A stretch of DNA of 64,000 nucleotides from Variovorax paradoxus B4 (GTDB lineage Bacteria > Pseudomonadota > Gammaproteobacteria > Burkholderiales > Burkholderiaceae_C). The notes under the pieces were generated by a model. The model searched no databases. It saw nothing but the letters and a program-made list of their open reading frames with translations, and had not been told where the DNA came from. Where the stretch lies: positions 5,207,501 to 5,271,500 of the forward strand of contig NC_022247.1 in assembly GCF_000463015.1 (NCBI RefSeq), in the 5' to 3' direction. Below, piece after piece: positions 8,587-16,450 of this stretch; within the stretch, counting starts at the first letter, position 1, and every line of letters begins with the position of its first letter. A program made the translations under genes and the position numbers.

Positions 8587-9561
8587 TCAGTCCAGCTTGA
8601 TGCCGGCCTGCTTGATGATCGGGCCCCAGCGCTTCGACTCGGCGCGCGACAGCGCCGCGAACTGCGCCGGCGTGCCCGGCATCGCTTCCATGCCGAAATC
8701 GTCGAAACGCTTCTGCACGGCCGGCGTGCCGAACGCGCGGTTCAGGTCGCCGTTGAGCTTGGCAACCACCGCGGGCGGCAATCCGGCCGGGCCGAGAATG
8801 CCCTGGAACGCGAACACCTCGGTGTTGGGTACGCCCACTTCGGCCAGCGTCGGCACATTGGGCAGCGCCTTGCTGCGCGCGCCCGAGCCGATGGCCAGCA
8901 CGCGCACCTTGTTGCCCTGCATGATCGGCAGGCCCGACGCCAGGTCGAGGAACATGCACGGCACCTGGCCGCCCATGACGTCGGCCATGGCGGGCGCCGC
9001 GCCGCGGTAGGGAATGTGGGTGATGAAGGTGCCGGTACGCGCCTTGAACATTTCCATGGCCAGGTGGTGCGGCGACCCATTGCCCGGCGAGGCGTAGTTG
9101 ACCTTGCCCGGATTGGCCTTCACGTAGGCCAGGAACTCCTTGAAATTCTTGGCCGGGAAATCGGGGTGCACCACCAGCGCGAGCGGGAACTTGCCGATGG
9201 CGCCGATGTAGGTGAAGTCCTTTTCCGGATTGAACGGCAACTTGCCGAACAGGTGCTCGTTGAAGGCCAGCACGGCGTTGTCCGCCGAGAGAATGGTGTA
9301 GCCGTCGGGCTTGCTCTTGGCGACGAGGTCGGCGCCGATGTTGGTCGAGGCGCCAGGGCGGTTGTCGACCACGATCTGCTGGCCCAGGGTCTGGCGCATG
9401 GCTTCGGCCAGCACGCGTGCGATCACGTCGGTGCCGCCGCCGGCCGGATAGGGCACCACCCACTTGATGAGTTGTGCGGGATAGTCCTGTGCGCGGGCAA
9501 AGGGCGCGGCGGCCACGGCGGCACCGGAGGCGAGCGTGGCGAGAAGGGTGCGGCGATCCAT
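8587..9561 (-). CDS. Bug family (tripartite tricarboxylate transporter) solute-binding protein
   Basis: 324-residue periplasmic binding protein of the Bug/TctC family. Residues 1-24 form a signal peptide (ends FARA). Family motifs are clear: VVPYPAGGGTDVIAR after the first strand, QQIVVDNRPGAST, and later GSPHHLAMEMF and HIPYRGAAPAMADVMGGQV. Bug proteins bind carboxylates or aromatic acids in a closed pocket. No TctA/TctB membrane genes are nearby, so this is an orphan receptor as is common in Burkholderiales. It is the last gene of a three-gene unit: only 3 bases separate it from the DUF2783 gene, which suggests it captures the substrate (or a relative) of the FAD monooxygenase encoded upstream. 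Confidence 0.92.
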   Translation of the reverse strand: MDRRTLLATLASGAAVAAAPFARAQDYPAQLIKWVVPYPAGGGTDVIARVLAEAMRQTLGQQIVVDNRPGASTNIGADLVAKSKPDGYTILSADNAVLAFNEHLFGKLPFNPEKDFTYIGAIGKFPLALVVHPDFPAKNFKEFLAYVKANPGKVNYASPGNGSPHHLAMEMFKARTGTFITHIPYRGAAPAMADVMGGQVPCMFLDLASGLPIMQGNKVRVLAIGSGARSKALPNVPTLAEVGVPNTEVFAFQGILGPAGLPPAVVAKLNGDLNRAFGTPAVQKRFDDFGMEAMPGTPAQFAALSRAESKRWGPIIKQAGIKLD

Positions 9562-9564
9562 GGA

Positions 9565-9795
9565 TCAGTCTCCTGTTTGTAGCGATTCGATTGCGGACAG
9601 CGATGGTACGGGCAGCGCGCACAGTGCGTCGGCCAGCGCGGCGCGGCAGCGCGCCTCGTCGCCGACCTGCTCGAACAGCAGCAGCGCAAGGCGGGCGAGA
9701 AACAGCGATTCGCGCTCGGCGCCCGCCTCGGTAATGGCGCGCGCGCACTCTGCGTAGAGCCGGTCGCGCGCGCCGGATGGAAGCGATGTGGTCAT
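9565..9795 (-). CDS. DUF2783 family small protein
   Basis: 76-residue, mostly helical, acidic/alanine-rich protein matching the small DUF2783 family, which occurs in Burkholderiales beside FAD-dependent aromatic monooxygenases. The sequence has no signal peptide, membrane segment or known catalytic motif; Cys17, Cys50 and Cys59 are the only cysteines. The start overlaps the monooxygenase stop (ATGA at 9792-9795), so the two are translationally coupled, and the stop is 3 bases from the Bug gene. A role as partner, stabiliser or assembly factor of the monooxygenase is inferred from this fixed gene order only. Confidence 0.75.
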   Translation of the reverse strand: MTTSLPSGARDRLYAECARAITEAGAERESLFLARLALLLFEQVGDEARCRAALADALCALPVPSLSAIESLQTGD

Positions 9796-11573
9796 GCGGA
9801 GATCTCCGTGGAAGCAGCGCGAGCCAGGGCGCCCGCCAGCGCGCCGCGGGGCATGCGCTGCCAGCGCGCGGCCACATGGCCGTCGGGGCGCAGCAGGTAG
9901 ACGGCACCGCCGCGCGCGCCCAACGCCTCGAACACGGCAGGGCCGGCCTGCGCGTCGGCAGCTTCGATGCCCGGACTTGCAATGGTGCGAACCGCGAACG
10001 GCAGCGCGCCGCGAAGCGCCTCTGCCACCTCGTCCTCCGGCAACGGCACGGCATCGGCGCCCGGCTGCAGCACCAGCAGCGTGAAGACCGGGCCGATCCA
10101 GTCGGTCAGGTGGCCTTGCTCGAGCTGCTGCTCGGCCATGACCTCGCCGGGCAATGGCCCCGCAGGCAGCGCATCGCCTTCGCTCGACAGCGCCGAATCC
10201 GCGTAGCGCACGGCCTGCGTCTGGCGCGGGTTGATCAGCTGCGCGATGCCGCGGTGCACTTGCGACAGCGAGAGCGCAGCCTCGCGCAGCAGATCGAAGC
10301 CACGCGACGGCGGCGACATGAACTCGGTGCTGCGCATGGCGTTCTCGGCGTTGACGTGAAAGGCCGCGATGCGCTCCTGCGAATACGAATCGAGCAGCGA
10401 CGCATCCGAAAGCCCGCGCGCCACGAAGGCCAGCTTCCAGGCCAGGTTGTCCGCATCGTCGAAACCCGAATTGAGGCCGCGCACGCCGAAGATCGGCATC
10501 GCATGCGCCGCATTGCCCGCGAACAGCACGCGGCCATGCCGGTAGCTGTCGAGCGTCATCGCCCCCGCGCGGTAGACCGAGGTCCAGACCGTCTTCCACG
10601 GCAGGTGGCCTTCGCCGATCGCGTCCAGGTGGCGCTGCACGAATTCGGCCACGGCCGCCGGCTTCAGCGCTTCCTCGGTGCTCTGGCCCGCGCGCAGCTG
10701 GTAGTCGATGCGCCAGATGTCGTCGGGCTGGCGGTGCATCAGCACGGTCGAACCCGGGTTCCACGGCGGGTCGAACCACGCGCGGCGCTCGGTCGGGTGC
10801 TTGCTGTGCAGCTCGATGTCGATGATCACGTAGCGGCCTTCGTAGCCCGTGCCCTCGAGCGCGAGCCCCAGCGCCTTGCGCACGAAGCTCTGGCCGCCGT
10901 CGCAGGCGGCGAGCCATCGGCCGCGCAGCCGGTAGGCGCCCTCGGGGTTGCGCACGTCCAGCGTCACGCCCTCTTCGTCCTGCGCGAGGCCGGTGAGTTC
11001 GGTGGCCCAGCGGATGTCGATGCGCCCCGGCGCCGCCTCGTTGCGGCGGAGGATTTCCTCGAGCAGGTATTGCTCGATGTAGTACTGCTCGAGGTTGATC
11101 ATCGGCGGCAGCTTCTGCCGCTCGTCGTGCGGCATCTCGAAGCGGAACACCTCGGCCGTCTTGTAGAAGCTGCGCCCGCCGGTCCACGGCAGGCCCTTGG
11201 CCATGAAGGCCGGCAGCACATTCAGCCGCTCCATGATCTCCAGGCTGCGGCGCGAGATGCAGGCCGCGCGGCTGCCCACGCACACCGTGTCGTCGGCTTC
11301 GAGGATCACGCAGCGCACGCCCTGGTTTGCGAGCCCCAGCGCGAGCGCCATGCCGACGGGCCCGCCGCCCGCGATCACCACGGGATGGCGGCCGGGCTCC
11401 ATGCCGTCGTGCGCGAGCGCGGGCGTGCGTGCCTGGTAGCGCGTGTAGTGAAAGGCGCCGACGGAGGGCGGCAGCTCGGTGGCGCTGGCCGGTGGCGGCA
11501 CGGGGCCGCTGGCGGCATCGGCGGCCCGTGTGCCGGGCGGCGGCGCGGCGGCCGCAACGGAGGGGTTCGTCAT
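9792..11573 (-). CDS. FAD-dependent aromatic monooxygenase (MhpA/PheA-like)
   Basis: 593-residue flavoprotein of the aromatic hydroxylase class that uses NAD(P)H and O2 to hydroxylate a phenolic ring. The Rossmann FAD motif VVIAGGGPVGMALALG lies near residue 65, a ARAACISRRSLEIM-type segment follows, and the second FAD motif is FAGNAAHAMPIFGVRG with SGFDDADNLAWKL behind it. In most relatives this reads GDAAH; here Asp is replaced by Asn. The C-terminal thioredoxin-like domain is present. The start at ATG 11571-11573 was chosen because upstream codons run into the regulatory palindrome. First gene of the unit with DUF2783 and a Bug receptor, divergent from a LuxR regulator. The substrate is unknown; an aromatic acid is likely. 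Confidence 0.85.
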   Translation of the reverse strand: MTNPSVAAAAPPPGTRAADAASGPVPPPASATELPPSVGAFHYTRYQARTPALAHDGMEPGRHPVVIAGGGPVGMALALGLANQGVRCVILEADDTVCVGSRAACISRRSLEIMERLNVLPAFMAKGLPWTGGRSFYKTAEVFRFEMPHDERQKLPPMINLEQYYIEQYLLEEILRRNEAAPGRIDIRWATELTGLAQDEEGVTLDVRNPEGAYRLRGRWLAACDGGQSFVRKALGLALEGTGYEGRYVIIDIELHSKHPTERRAWFDPPWNPGSTVLMHRQPDDIWRIDYQLRAGQSTEEALKPAAVAEFVQRHLDAIGEGHLPWKTVWTSVYRAGAMTLDSYRHGRVLFAGNAAHAMPIFGVRGLNSGFDDADNLAWKLAFVARGLSDASLLDSYSQERIAAFHVNAENAMRSTEFMSPPSRGFDLLREAALSLSQVHRGIAQLINPRQTQAVRYADSALSSEGDALPAGPLPGEVMAEQQLEQGHLTDWIGPVFTLLVLQPGADAVPLPEDEVAEALRGALPFAVRTIASPGIEAADAQAGPAVFEALGARGGAVYLLRPDGHVAARWQRMPRGALAGALARAASTEISA

Positions 11574-11615
11574 GCAGCGGGATTGTCCCGATGTGCGGTG
11601 CCGGCCATTGTCATA

Positions 11616-11629
11616 ACTTCGTACGAAGT
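11616..11629. promoter_or_regulatory. Perfect 14-bp palindrome in the LuxR/monooxygenase divergent promoter region
   Basis: ACTTCGTACGAAGT reads the same on both strands and sits in the 82-base gap between the divergent FAD monooxygenase and LuxR-type regulator genes, 27 bases before the regulator start. It is the only clear symmetrical site in this gap and the gap is AT-richer than its surroundings. The most likely role is the operator for the adjacent LuxR-family regulator, controlling both directions. This is inference from position and symmetry. Confidence 0.6.
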
Positions 11630-11655
11630 AATTACCCTGCCCTTCTACTTCCCTC

Positions 11656-12435
11656 ATGAGACGCTGGCGCATTCAGCCCGCTGCGGACACCGCGCTGTCC
11701 GCAGCCCTCGTCGGCGACGTGCTCGCAGGCATCGGCACGCCGCACCTGGCGGCCAGTTGCCTCGCGGCCATGCACCGCGTGATGCCCGTGACCTTCTGCA
11801 CCGTGTTCGCGGTCGACGCCACCGGCCGCATCGAGGCGGTGTCGGCCGCCAGCAGCTACGGCACCACGGCCGAACGCACGGCCGAGCGCTATGTGGCGCA
11901 GCGCTTCGACCTGCTCGATCCCAACATGACCTGGCTGGCGGCGCGCAAGCTGCCCCGGCGCGCGCAGCTCTGGCTGGGACACCAGCGCGCCGACGAGGTG
12001 GCCGACCCCGCCTATCGGGCGGCCTGCTACGGCGACGTGGGCATCCGCGAACGGGCGTCGGTGCTGCTCCTGACGCCCGCCGGCCAGCGCGTGGCGGTGA
12101 GCTTCTACCGAAGCCTGGCGCAGCCCGAATTCGACGCCGGCGACTTCGCGGCCATCGAGCGCCACGCCACGCTGCTGGCCGACGCCACCCTGGCCCACGG
12201 CCGCAGCGCCATGGCCGCCCGGGAAGCGGTGGCGCCCACCCTCGCCTCGCGCCTTCTGACCTTGAGCCTGCGCGAGCGCGAAGTCATCGGCCAGCTGATG
12301 GCCGGCCGCACGGCCAAGGAAGCGGCGCGCGAAATCGGCATCGAACTGACGACGGTGCGCACCCACCAGTACCGGGCGTTCCGGCGGCTGGGCATACGCA
12401 GCCAGAAGGAGCTGCTGCGCGCCGCGCCGCGTTAG
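11656..12435 (+). CDS. LuxR-family transcriptional regulator
   Basis: 259-residue regulator. The C-terminal 60 residues form a LuxR/NarL helix-turn-helix: LSLREREVIGQLMAGRTAKEA is the first part, with the recognition segment IELTTVRTHQYRAFRRLGI. The N-terminal 170 residues look like a GAF/PAS-type sensing domain, not a phosphoacceptor receiver (no DD-D-K pattern). It is transcribed away from the FAD monooxygenase-DUF2783-Bug unit across a palindromic site, so it probably controls that unit in response to its substrate. The gene ends at TAG 12433-12435, directly abutting the convergent FAH-family gene with no spacing. Confidence 0.85.
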   Translation: MRRWRIQPAADTALSAALVGDVLAGIGTPHLAASCLAAMHRVMPVTFCTVFAVDATGRIEAVSAASSYGTTAERTAERYVAQRFDLLDPNMTWLAARKLPRRAQLWLGHQRADEVADPAYRAACYGDVGIRERASVLLLTPAGQRVAVSFYRSLAQPEFDAGDFAAIERHATLLADATLAHGRSAMAAREAVAPTLASRLLTLSLREREVIGQLMAGRTAKEAAREIGIELTTVRTHQYRAFRRLGIRSQKELLRAAPR

Positions 12436-13509
12436 TTAGTCTTCGGCGCCGTTGTCGTCGTCCTGCGGGTTCACCAGCGACACCGGCGCCACCTTCGGCC
12501 GCCCTGCCGCCGACACGATCTCCTGGTCGATCGCGCCGAACAGCGAGCGACCGTCCAGCCCCTTCATCTCGATGCGGATGGTGTCGCCGAACTTCATGAA
12601 TTCGGTCACCGGCTCGCCGCCCTGGATGGTCTCGATGCAGCGCTTCTCGGCAATGCACGAATAGCCCTTGGGCCAGTCCATCTGGCCGTTCCTTTCCACG
12701 CCCTGGTTGCTCACGGTGCCGCTGCCGACGATGCTGCCGGCGCGCACGTTGCGCGTCTTGGCGATGTGGGCGATGAGCTGGCCGAAGTGAAAGGTCATCT
12801 CGGGCCCGGCGTCGCACATGCCGACCTTGCGGCCGTTCCAGCTGCTTTGCAGCGTGAGGTGCACGCGGCCGTCCTGCCAGGCTTCGCCGATCTCGTCGAG
12901 CGTCACGGCCACGGGGCTGAAGGCGGTGGCCGGCTTGCTCTGGAAGAAGCCGAAGCCCTTGGCCAGCTCGGCCGGGATCAGGTTGCGCAGGCTCACGTCG
13001 TTGGCCAGCATCACCAGGCGGATGCCGTCGAGCGCCTGGTCGGGCGTGGCGCCCATCCTCACGTCGCCGGTGATCACCGCGATCTCGGCTTCGAAGTCGA
13101 TGCCCATGGCTTCGCTGGGCACGACCACGTCGTCGACCGGGCCGAGGAAGTCGTCGCTGCCGCCCTGGTACATCAGCGGGTCGGTGTAGAAGCTCTCGGG
13201 CACCTCGGCATTGCGCGCCTTGCGCACCAGCTCGACGTGGTTCAGGTAGGCCGAGCCGTCGGCCCACTGGTAGGCGCGCGGCAGCGGCGCCATGCACTGG
13301 GCAGGGTCGAAGGGGAAGGAATGGCGCGCGCGGCCGGTGTTGACGGCGTCGTACAGGTCCTGCAGCTGCGGGCTCATGAAGCCCCAGTCGTCCAGCACCT
13401 GCTGCAGCCGGCTGGCGATGCCGGTGGCGTAATGGGCGAGCGTGAGGTCGCGCGAGACGACGACGAGCTGGCCGTCGCGCGAGCCGTCCTTCAGGGTGGC
13501 GAGTTTCAT
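12436..13509 (-). CDS. Fumarylacetoacetate hydrolase (FAH) family protein
   Basis: 357-residue FAH-superfamily enzyme acting on C-C bonds of beta-diketo or keto-enol acids. The metal-binding acids of the family can be seen around GIDFEAEIAVI (the E-x-E pattern), with a further acid in ANDVSLRNL, and the conserved SKPATAFSPV and GSGTVSNQG segments follow. The N-terminal 90 residues are longer than in small FAH hydrolases and resemble the fumarylacetoacetase-like subfamily used in tyrosine and other aromatic breakdown. It converges on the LuxR gene, so co-regulation with the aromatic monooxygenase is possible but not shown. Whether it is the homogentisate-pathway enzyme cannot be decided, since no hmgA or maiA lies nearby. 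Confidence 0.85.
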   Translation of the reverse strand: MKLATLKDGSRDGQLVVVSRDLTLAHYATGIASRLQQVLDDWGFMSPQLQDLYDAVNTGRARHSFPFDPAQCMAPLPRAYQWADGSAYLNHVELVRKARNAEVPESFYTDPLMYQGGSDDFLGPVDDVVVPSEAMGIDFEAEIAVITGDVRMGATPDQALDGIRLVMLANDVSLRNLIPAELAKGFGFFQSKPATAFSPVAVTLDEIGEAWQDGRVHLTLQSSWNGRKVGMCDAGPEMTFHFGQLIAHIAKTRNVRAGSIVGSGTVSNQGVERNGQMDWPKGYSCIAEKRCIETIQGGEPVTEFMKFGDTIRIEMKGLDGRSLFGAIDQEIVSAAGRPKVAPVSLVNPQDDDNGAED

Positions 13510-13643
13510 GATGGCAAATGCGTGATGAAGGACACGGCGCGAACACGAGAGCCGGCGCCGCGCCCACTAAACTGGTTGAACGGGCGGCAGTGTACCGAGG
13601 TGCTCCTTGTGAACCTCGGCGCTGGTGCTCACTCCACCACCTC

Positions 13644-14855
13644 ATGCCGACGCTCGTCGCCTCCCAGTTGCCGTCCTCTGCCGTCCCGCCAGGGCGCCCG
13701 TCGTGGCGCGCGCTGGCCGGGCTGACGCTGGCGGTGGCGCTGGTCCACGTGCTGCTGCTGGGGCTCGCGCCCACGGCCATCGGGCCCGACCCATCGCCGC
13801 TCGCGAACAAGTTCATCACCCGCACCATCGTGATCGCGCCGCCGGCCGCGGAAAAGCCGGCCGCGCCTGCCGCCGCGCCGCCCGTTGCCGAGGCCAAGCC
13901 GCCGCCGCCCGCAAAACCGCGCCGGCCGCGCGAGCCGTCCAGGCCCAAGCCGGTGGCGCCACCCGAGCCGGTGCCACAACCCCAGGTTTCGGAGCAGCCG
14001 GCAACGGAAACGCCTGACCTCACAGCGCAGAATGCTATTGATTCAGGAGCACCCGCTCCCGAGCAGGCGGCCAGCGCCCCGGCAGGCGCTGTGCTGGGCG
14101 GGGCGGGCAGCACGGCCAACACCGGCGTCGGAAACGGGGCGCCCGGCGAGGCCGCGGGCGCCGCCAGCGCCACGGCGGGCAACGTCGTCGGACCCGAAGC
14201 GCTGCGCATCCCCGGTTCGGTCAAGCTCGCCTTCGCGGTCACGGGCCAGCAGGGCGCCTCGCCGATGCAGGGCGTTTTCGGCGACCTGGTCTGGCTGCAG
14301 GACGGCAGCAGCTACGACGCCCGGCTGTCGCTGAAATTCCTGTTCCGGACCATCCGCAGCCAGCACAGCACCGGCCGGATCGGCTCCACCGGCATCGAGC
14401 CGGCGCGCTTTTCGGAAAGCCGCAAGGGCGAGGTCGCCTCGCACTTCCTGCGCGACCAGGGGCAGATCATGTTCAGCAACAACGCGCCCAGCGTTCCCCT
14501 GCTGCCCGGCGCGCAGGACCGGCTCAGCGTGGTGATGCAGCTCGGCGGCATGCTGGCGGGCGACCCGGGCCGCTATCCGGCGGGCAGCCGCATTTCCATC
14601 CAGACGGCAGGGCCGCGCGATGCGGGCGTCTGGGTGTTCAACATCGAAGGCGAGGAGCAGATGAGCGTGCCGGCGGGCGATTACGCGGTGCGCAAGCTCA
14701 CGCGCAGCCCGCGGCGCGAGTTCGACGACAAGATCGAAATCTGGCTCGCGCCGGCGCTGGGGTACCTACCGGTACGGATGAAACAGACACAGCCCAACGG
14801 CGATTTCGCCGACATGCAGCTGCGCGAATCCCTTCCCGCGGGGCCGTCCAGCTGA
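13644..14855 (+). CDS. DUF3108 domain protein with N-terminal membrane anchor
   Basis: 403-residue protein. Residues about 22-42 form one transmembrane helix (LAGLTLAVALVHVLLLGLA), followed by a long Pro/Ala/Lys-rich linker (about 60-160) like those of TonB-type or LPS-transport accessory proteins. The C-terminal 220 residues match DUF3108: a beta-rich domain with SYDARLSLKFLF, GQIMFSNN, RLSVVMQL and a lipocalin-like end. DUF3108 proteins are envelope proteins of unknown role. Around codons 130-139 the base composition drops sharply: AAT GCT ATT GAT TCA GGA GCA are all codons rarely used by the neighbours, which looks like an inserted repeat fragment. The start at ATG 13644 is chosen since upstream codons are not hydrophobic. 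Confidence 0.75.
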   Translation: MPTLVASQLPSSAVPPGRPSWRALAGLTLAVALVHVLLLGLAPTAIGPDPSPLANKFITRTIVIAPPAAEKPAAPAAAPPVAEAKPPPPAKPRRPREPSRPKPVAPPEPVPQPQVSEQPATETPDLTAQNAIDSGAPAPEQAASAPAGAVLGGAGSTANTGVGNGAPGEAAGAASATAGNVVGPEALRIPGSVKLAFAVTGQQGASPMQGVFGDLVWLQDGSSYDARLSLKFLFRTIRSQHSTGRIGSTGIEPARFSESRKGEVASHFLRDQGQIMFSNNAPSVPLLPGAQDRLSVVMQLGGMLAGDPGRYPAGSRISIQTAGPRDAGVWVFNIEGEEQMSVPAGDYAVRKLTRSPRREFDDKIEIWLAPALGYLPVRMKQTQPNGDFADMQLRESLPAGPSS

Positions 14856-14908
14856 TAGTACAAAACAAGTAAAGAAACACCGTTGTGACCGCAATGCGAC
14901 AACCCTTC

Positions 14909-14936
14909 TTGAAACTGGCGCGTTGATTGCTATCTA
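14909..14936 (+). promoter_or_regulatory. Sigma-70-type promoter for the DUF3567 gene
   Basis: A -35 hexamer TTGAAA (14909-14914) and a -10 hexamer TATCTA (14931-14936) are separated by 16 bases, in an AT-richer gap. Transcription would begin near 14943, which coincides with the first in-frame ATG of the downstream gene. That makes the second ATG at 14976 the more plausible translation start. Confidence 0.6.
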
Positions 14937-14975
14937 ACCTCCATGAACGCCATCGACATCCTCACAGGCCCCGCA

Positions 14976-15254
14976 ATGAACATGCTCTATGACTCGGAGT
15001 CCTTCGTCGTCGTGCACGTGCAGCCGAACGAAAGCGACGCCCCGGCCCAACCCAACGTCCCGGTGCTGGAACGCCACGGCTTCGAGATCGTCGACAAGCG
15101 CTCGGGCAAGGAGGTCTACCTCGACGGTTCCTGGGCCGAACTGTTCCAGCAGCAGATTGCCGCCTGGCAGCTCAACACGCCCACGCAGGAAGAGGTCGAG
15201 GACACGCTCGAGGGCTATGCCGAGCTGGCCCACACGCCGGTGCTGGTGCACTGA
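14976..15254 (+). CDS. DUF3567 family small protein
   Basis: 92-residue conserved protein restricted largely to Burkholderiales (DUF3567). It begins MLYDSESFVVVHVQPN after Met-Asn and contains RHGFEIVDKRSGKEVYLDG followed by an aromatic/glutamine helix (WAELFQQQIAAWQ) and an acidic segment (TQEEVEDTLEGY). No signal, membrane or catalytic motif is visible. An earlier ATG at 14943 would add 11 residues but sits on the predicted transcription start, so 14976 is preferred. The gene has its own promoter and is closed by a strong terminator 27 bases after the stop, so it appears to be a single-gene unit. Function unknown. Confidence 0.85.
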   Translation: MNMLYDSESFVVVHVQPNESDAPAQPNVPVLERHGFEIVDKRSGKEVYLDGSWAELFQQQIAAWQLNTPTQEEVEDTLEGYAELAHTPVLVH

Positions 15255-15280
15255 GCCCCGGCTCGCCCACCCGAATCAAG

Positions 15281-15306
15281 AAAAGCGCCCGACAGGCGCT
15301 TTTTTT
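15281..15306 (+). terminator. Rho-independent terminator after the DUF3567 gene
   Basis: A 9-bp perfect stem (AAAAGCGCC paired with GGCGCTTTT) closes a 5-base loop (15290-15294) and runs into a T tract ending at 15306. The A-tract on the other side means it may also stop transcription of the AbrB-type gene arriving on the minus strand, whose stop is at 15329. Confidence 0.92.
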
Positions 15307-15328
15307 GCGTCCTTTCAGCGCCCGCCGC

Positions 15329-16390
15329 TCATTTCCGTTCGTAAATCCATCGGTACATCGGCCCGACGAGCAGCAGCACCGCCACCAGCCGGCACACCTG
15401 GAACGCCGTCACCACCGGCACCCCCAGCTGCAGCACCTTGGCGGTGATCGACATCTCGGCAATGCCGCCCGGCGAGGTGCCCAGGATCATCGTGGCGGGA
15501 TGCAGCCCCGTCGCCCAGGCCAGCAGCCAGGCGGCGCCCGCGCACAGCACCAGCATGCCGACAGTGCCCAGCGCCACCGTCCCCAGCCAGCGCGGCGCCG
15601 TGTGCAGGAATTCGCGGCTGAAACGAACGCCCAGGCTCACCGCAATCACGAGCTGCGCGGTATTCGACATCCAGGCGGGCACGGCCGAAAGCGACTGGCC
15701 CGCAACGGTGAAAGCCATCGCCACCACCAGCGGCCCCATGAACCAGGGGTTGGTGCGGCCCAGCGCCTGCATCGCAAGCCCGCCGGCACCGGTGGCCAGC
15801 GCGAGCAGCAGGAGCCCGCCCGCATTCACTTCGCGCACCGCGGACGGATTGACGTCGAGCCCGTGCAGGCCGCTCCACTGCATCGCGAACGGAATGGCGA
15901 TGGTCACCACCACCAGGCGCAGGCTGTGCGCCGCGGCGACCAGATCGGTGCGCGCGCCGGCCGATTCGGACAGCAGCGTCATCTCGGAGGCGCCGCCGAT
16001 GGCGCCTGCGAAGTAAGTCGTGGCTCTCATGGATCTGGCCGGCACATGCGGCATCCGCTGGGCGTGCAGCCCGTGCAGCCAGCGCCCGAATCCCCAGCCG
16101 AGCAGCAATGCCCAGGCAATGGCAAGCGCAATGGCCCACCAGACGCCGGCCACCAGCGCCACCACCTGCGGCGTGAAATAAAGGCCCAGCACCGTGCCGA
16201 TGGTCCACTGCCCGGCATTGCGCAGCGGCGTGAAGCTGGCCGTGGGCGCGCCGGCAATCGATGCCAGCGATACCGCCAGCAGCGGGCCGATCATCCACGG
16301 CAGGGGCGTATGCAGGGCGAGGCAGATTTCCGCCGCGGCGAGTGCAAGCAACAGCGTGGCCAGCACGCGAACCAGAAAGCGGAAAGACAC
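15329..16390 (-). CDS. AbrB-type (PF05145) membrane protein
   Basis: 353-residue integral membrane protein with about ten hydrophobic segments arranged as two similar halves, the AbrB-duplication layout. It shows the family landmarks TPLPWMIGPLLA and AGAIGGASEMTLLSE in the first half, with NPWFMGPLVVAMAF and LGTSPGGIAEMSI in the second; each pair is a repeat of the other. Members are often mislabelled ammonia monooxygenase or transcriptional regulators, but the sequence is plainly a transporter-like membrane protein of unknown substrate. The start is GTG at 16388-16390, the only plausible codon before the first hydrophobic segment. It is divergent from the ChaN-like lipoprotein gene, 60 bases apart, so the two may share control. 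Confidence 0.82.
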   Translation of the reverse strand: MSFRFLVRVLATLLLALAAAEICLALHTPLPWMIGPLLAVSLASIAGAPTASFTPLRNAGQWTIGTVLGLYFTPQVVALVAGVWWAIALAIAWALLLGWGFGRWLHGLHAQRMPHVPARSMRATTYFAGAIGGASEMTLLSESAGARTDLVAAAHSLRLVVVTIAIPFAMQWSGLHGLDVNPSAVREVNAGGLLLLALATGAGGLAMQALGRTNPWFMGPLVVAMAFTVAGQSLSAVPAWMSNTAQLVIAVSLGVRFSREFLHTAPRWLGTVALGTVGMLVLCAGAAWLLAWATGLHPATMILGTSPGGIAEMSITAKVLQLGVPVVTAFQVCRLVAVLLLVGPMYRWIYERK

Positions 16391-16450
16391 GACAGGAAGA
16401 AGCGGAATTGGATGGCGCTGCGTGCGAGCGCCAACGCATAGTATGGCGCG

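Noticed and set aside
11611..11632. A possible loxP-like recombination site
   Set aside because: Only one arm resembles loxP, there is no 8-base spacer, and no recombinase gene is present; an operator explains the palindrome better.
9777..12599. A 940-codon plus-strand frame across the FAD monooxygenase and LuxR genes
   Set aside because: Antisense to the monooxygenase and out of frame with LuxR, no recognisable domain.
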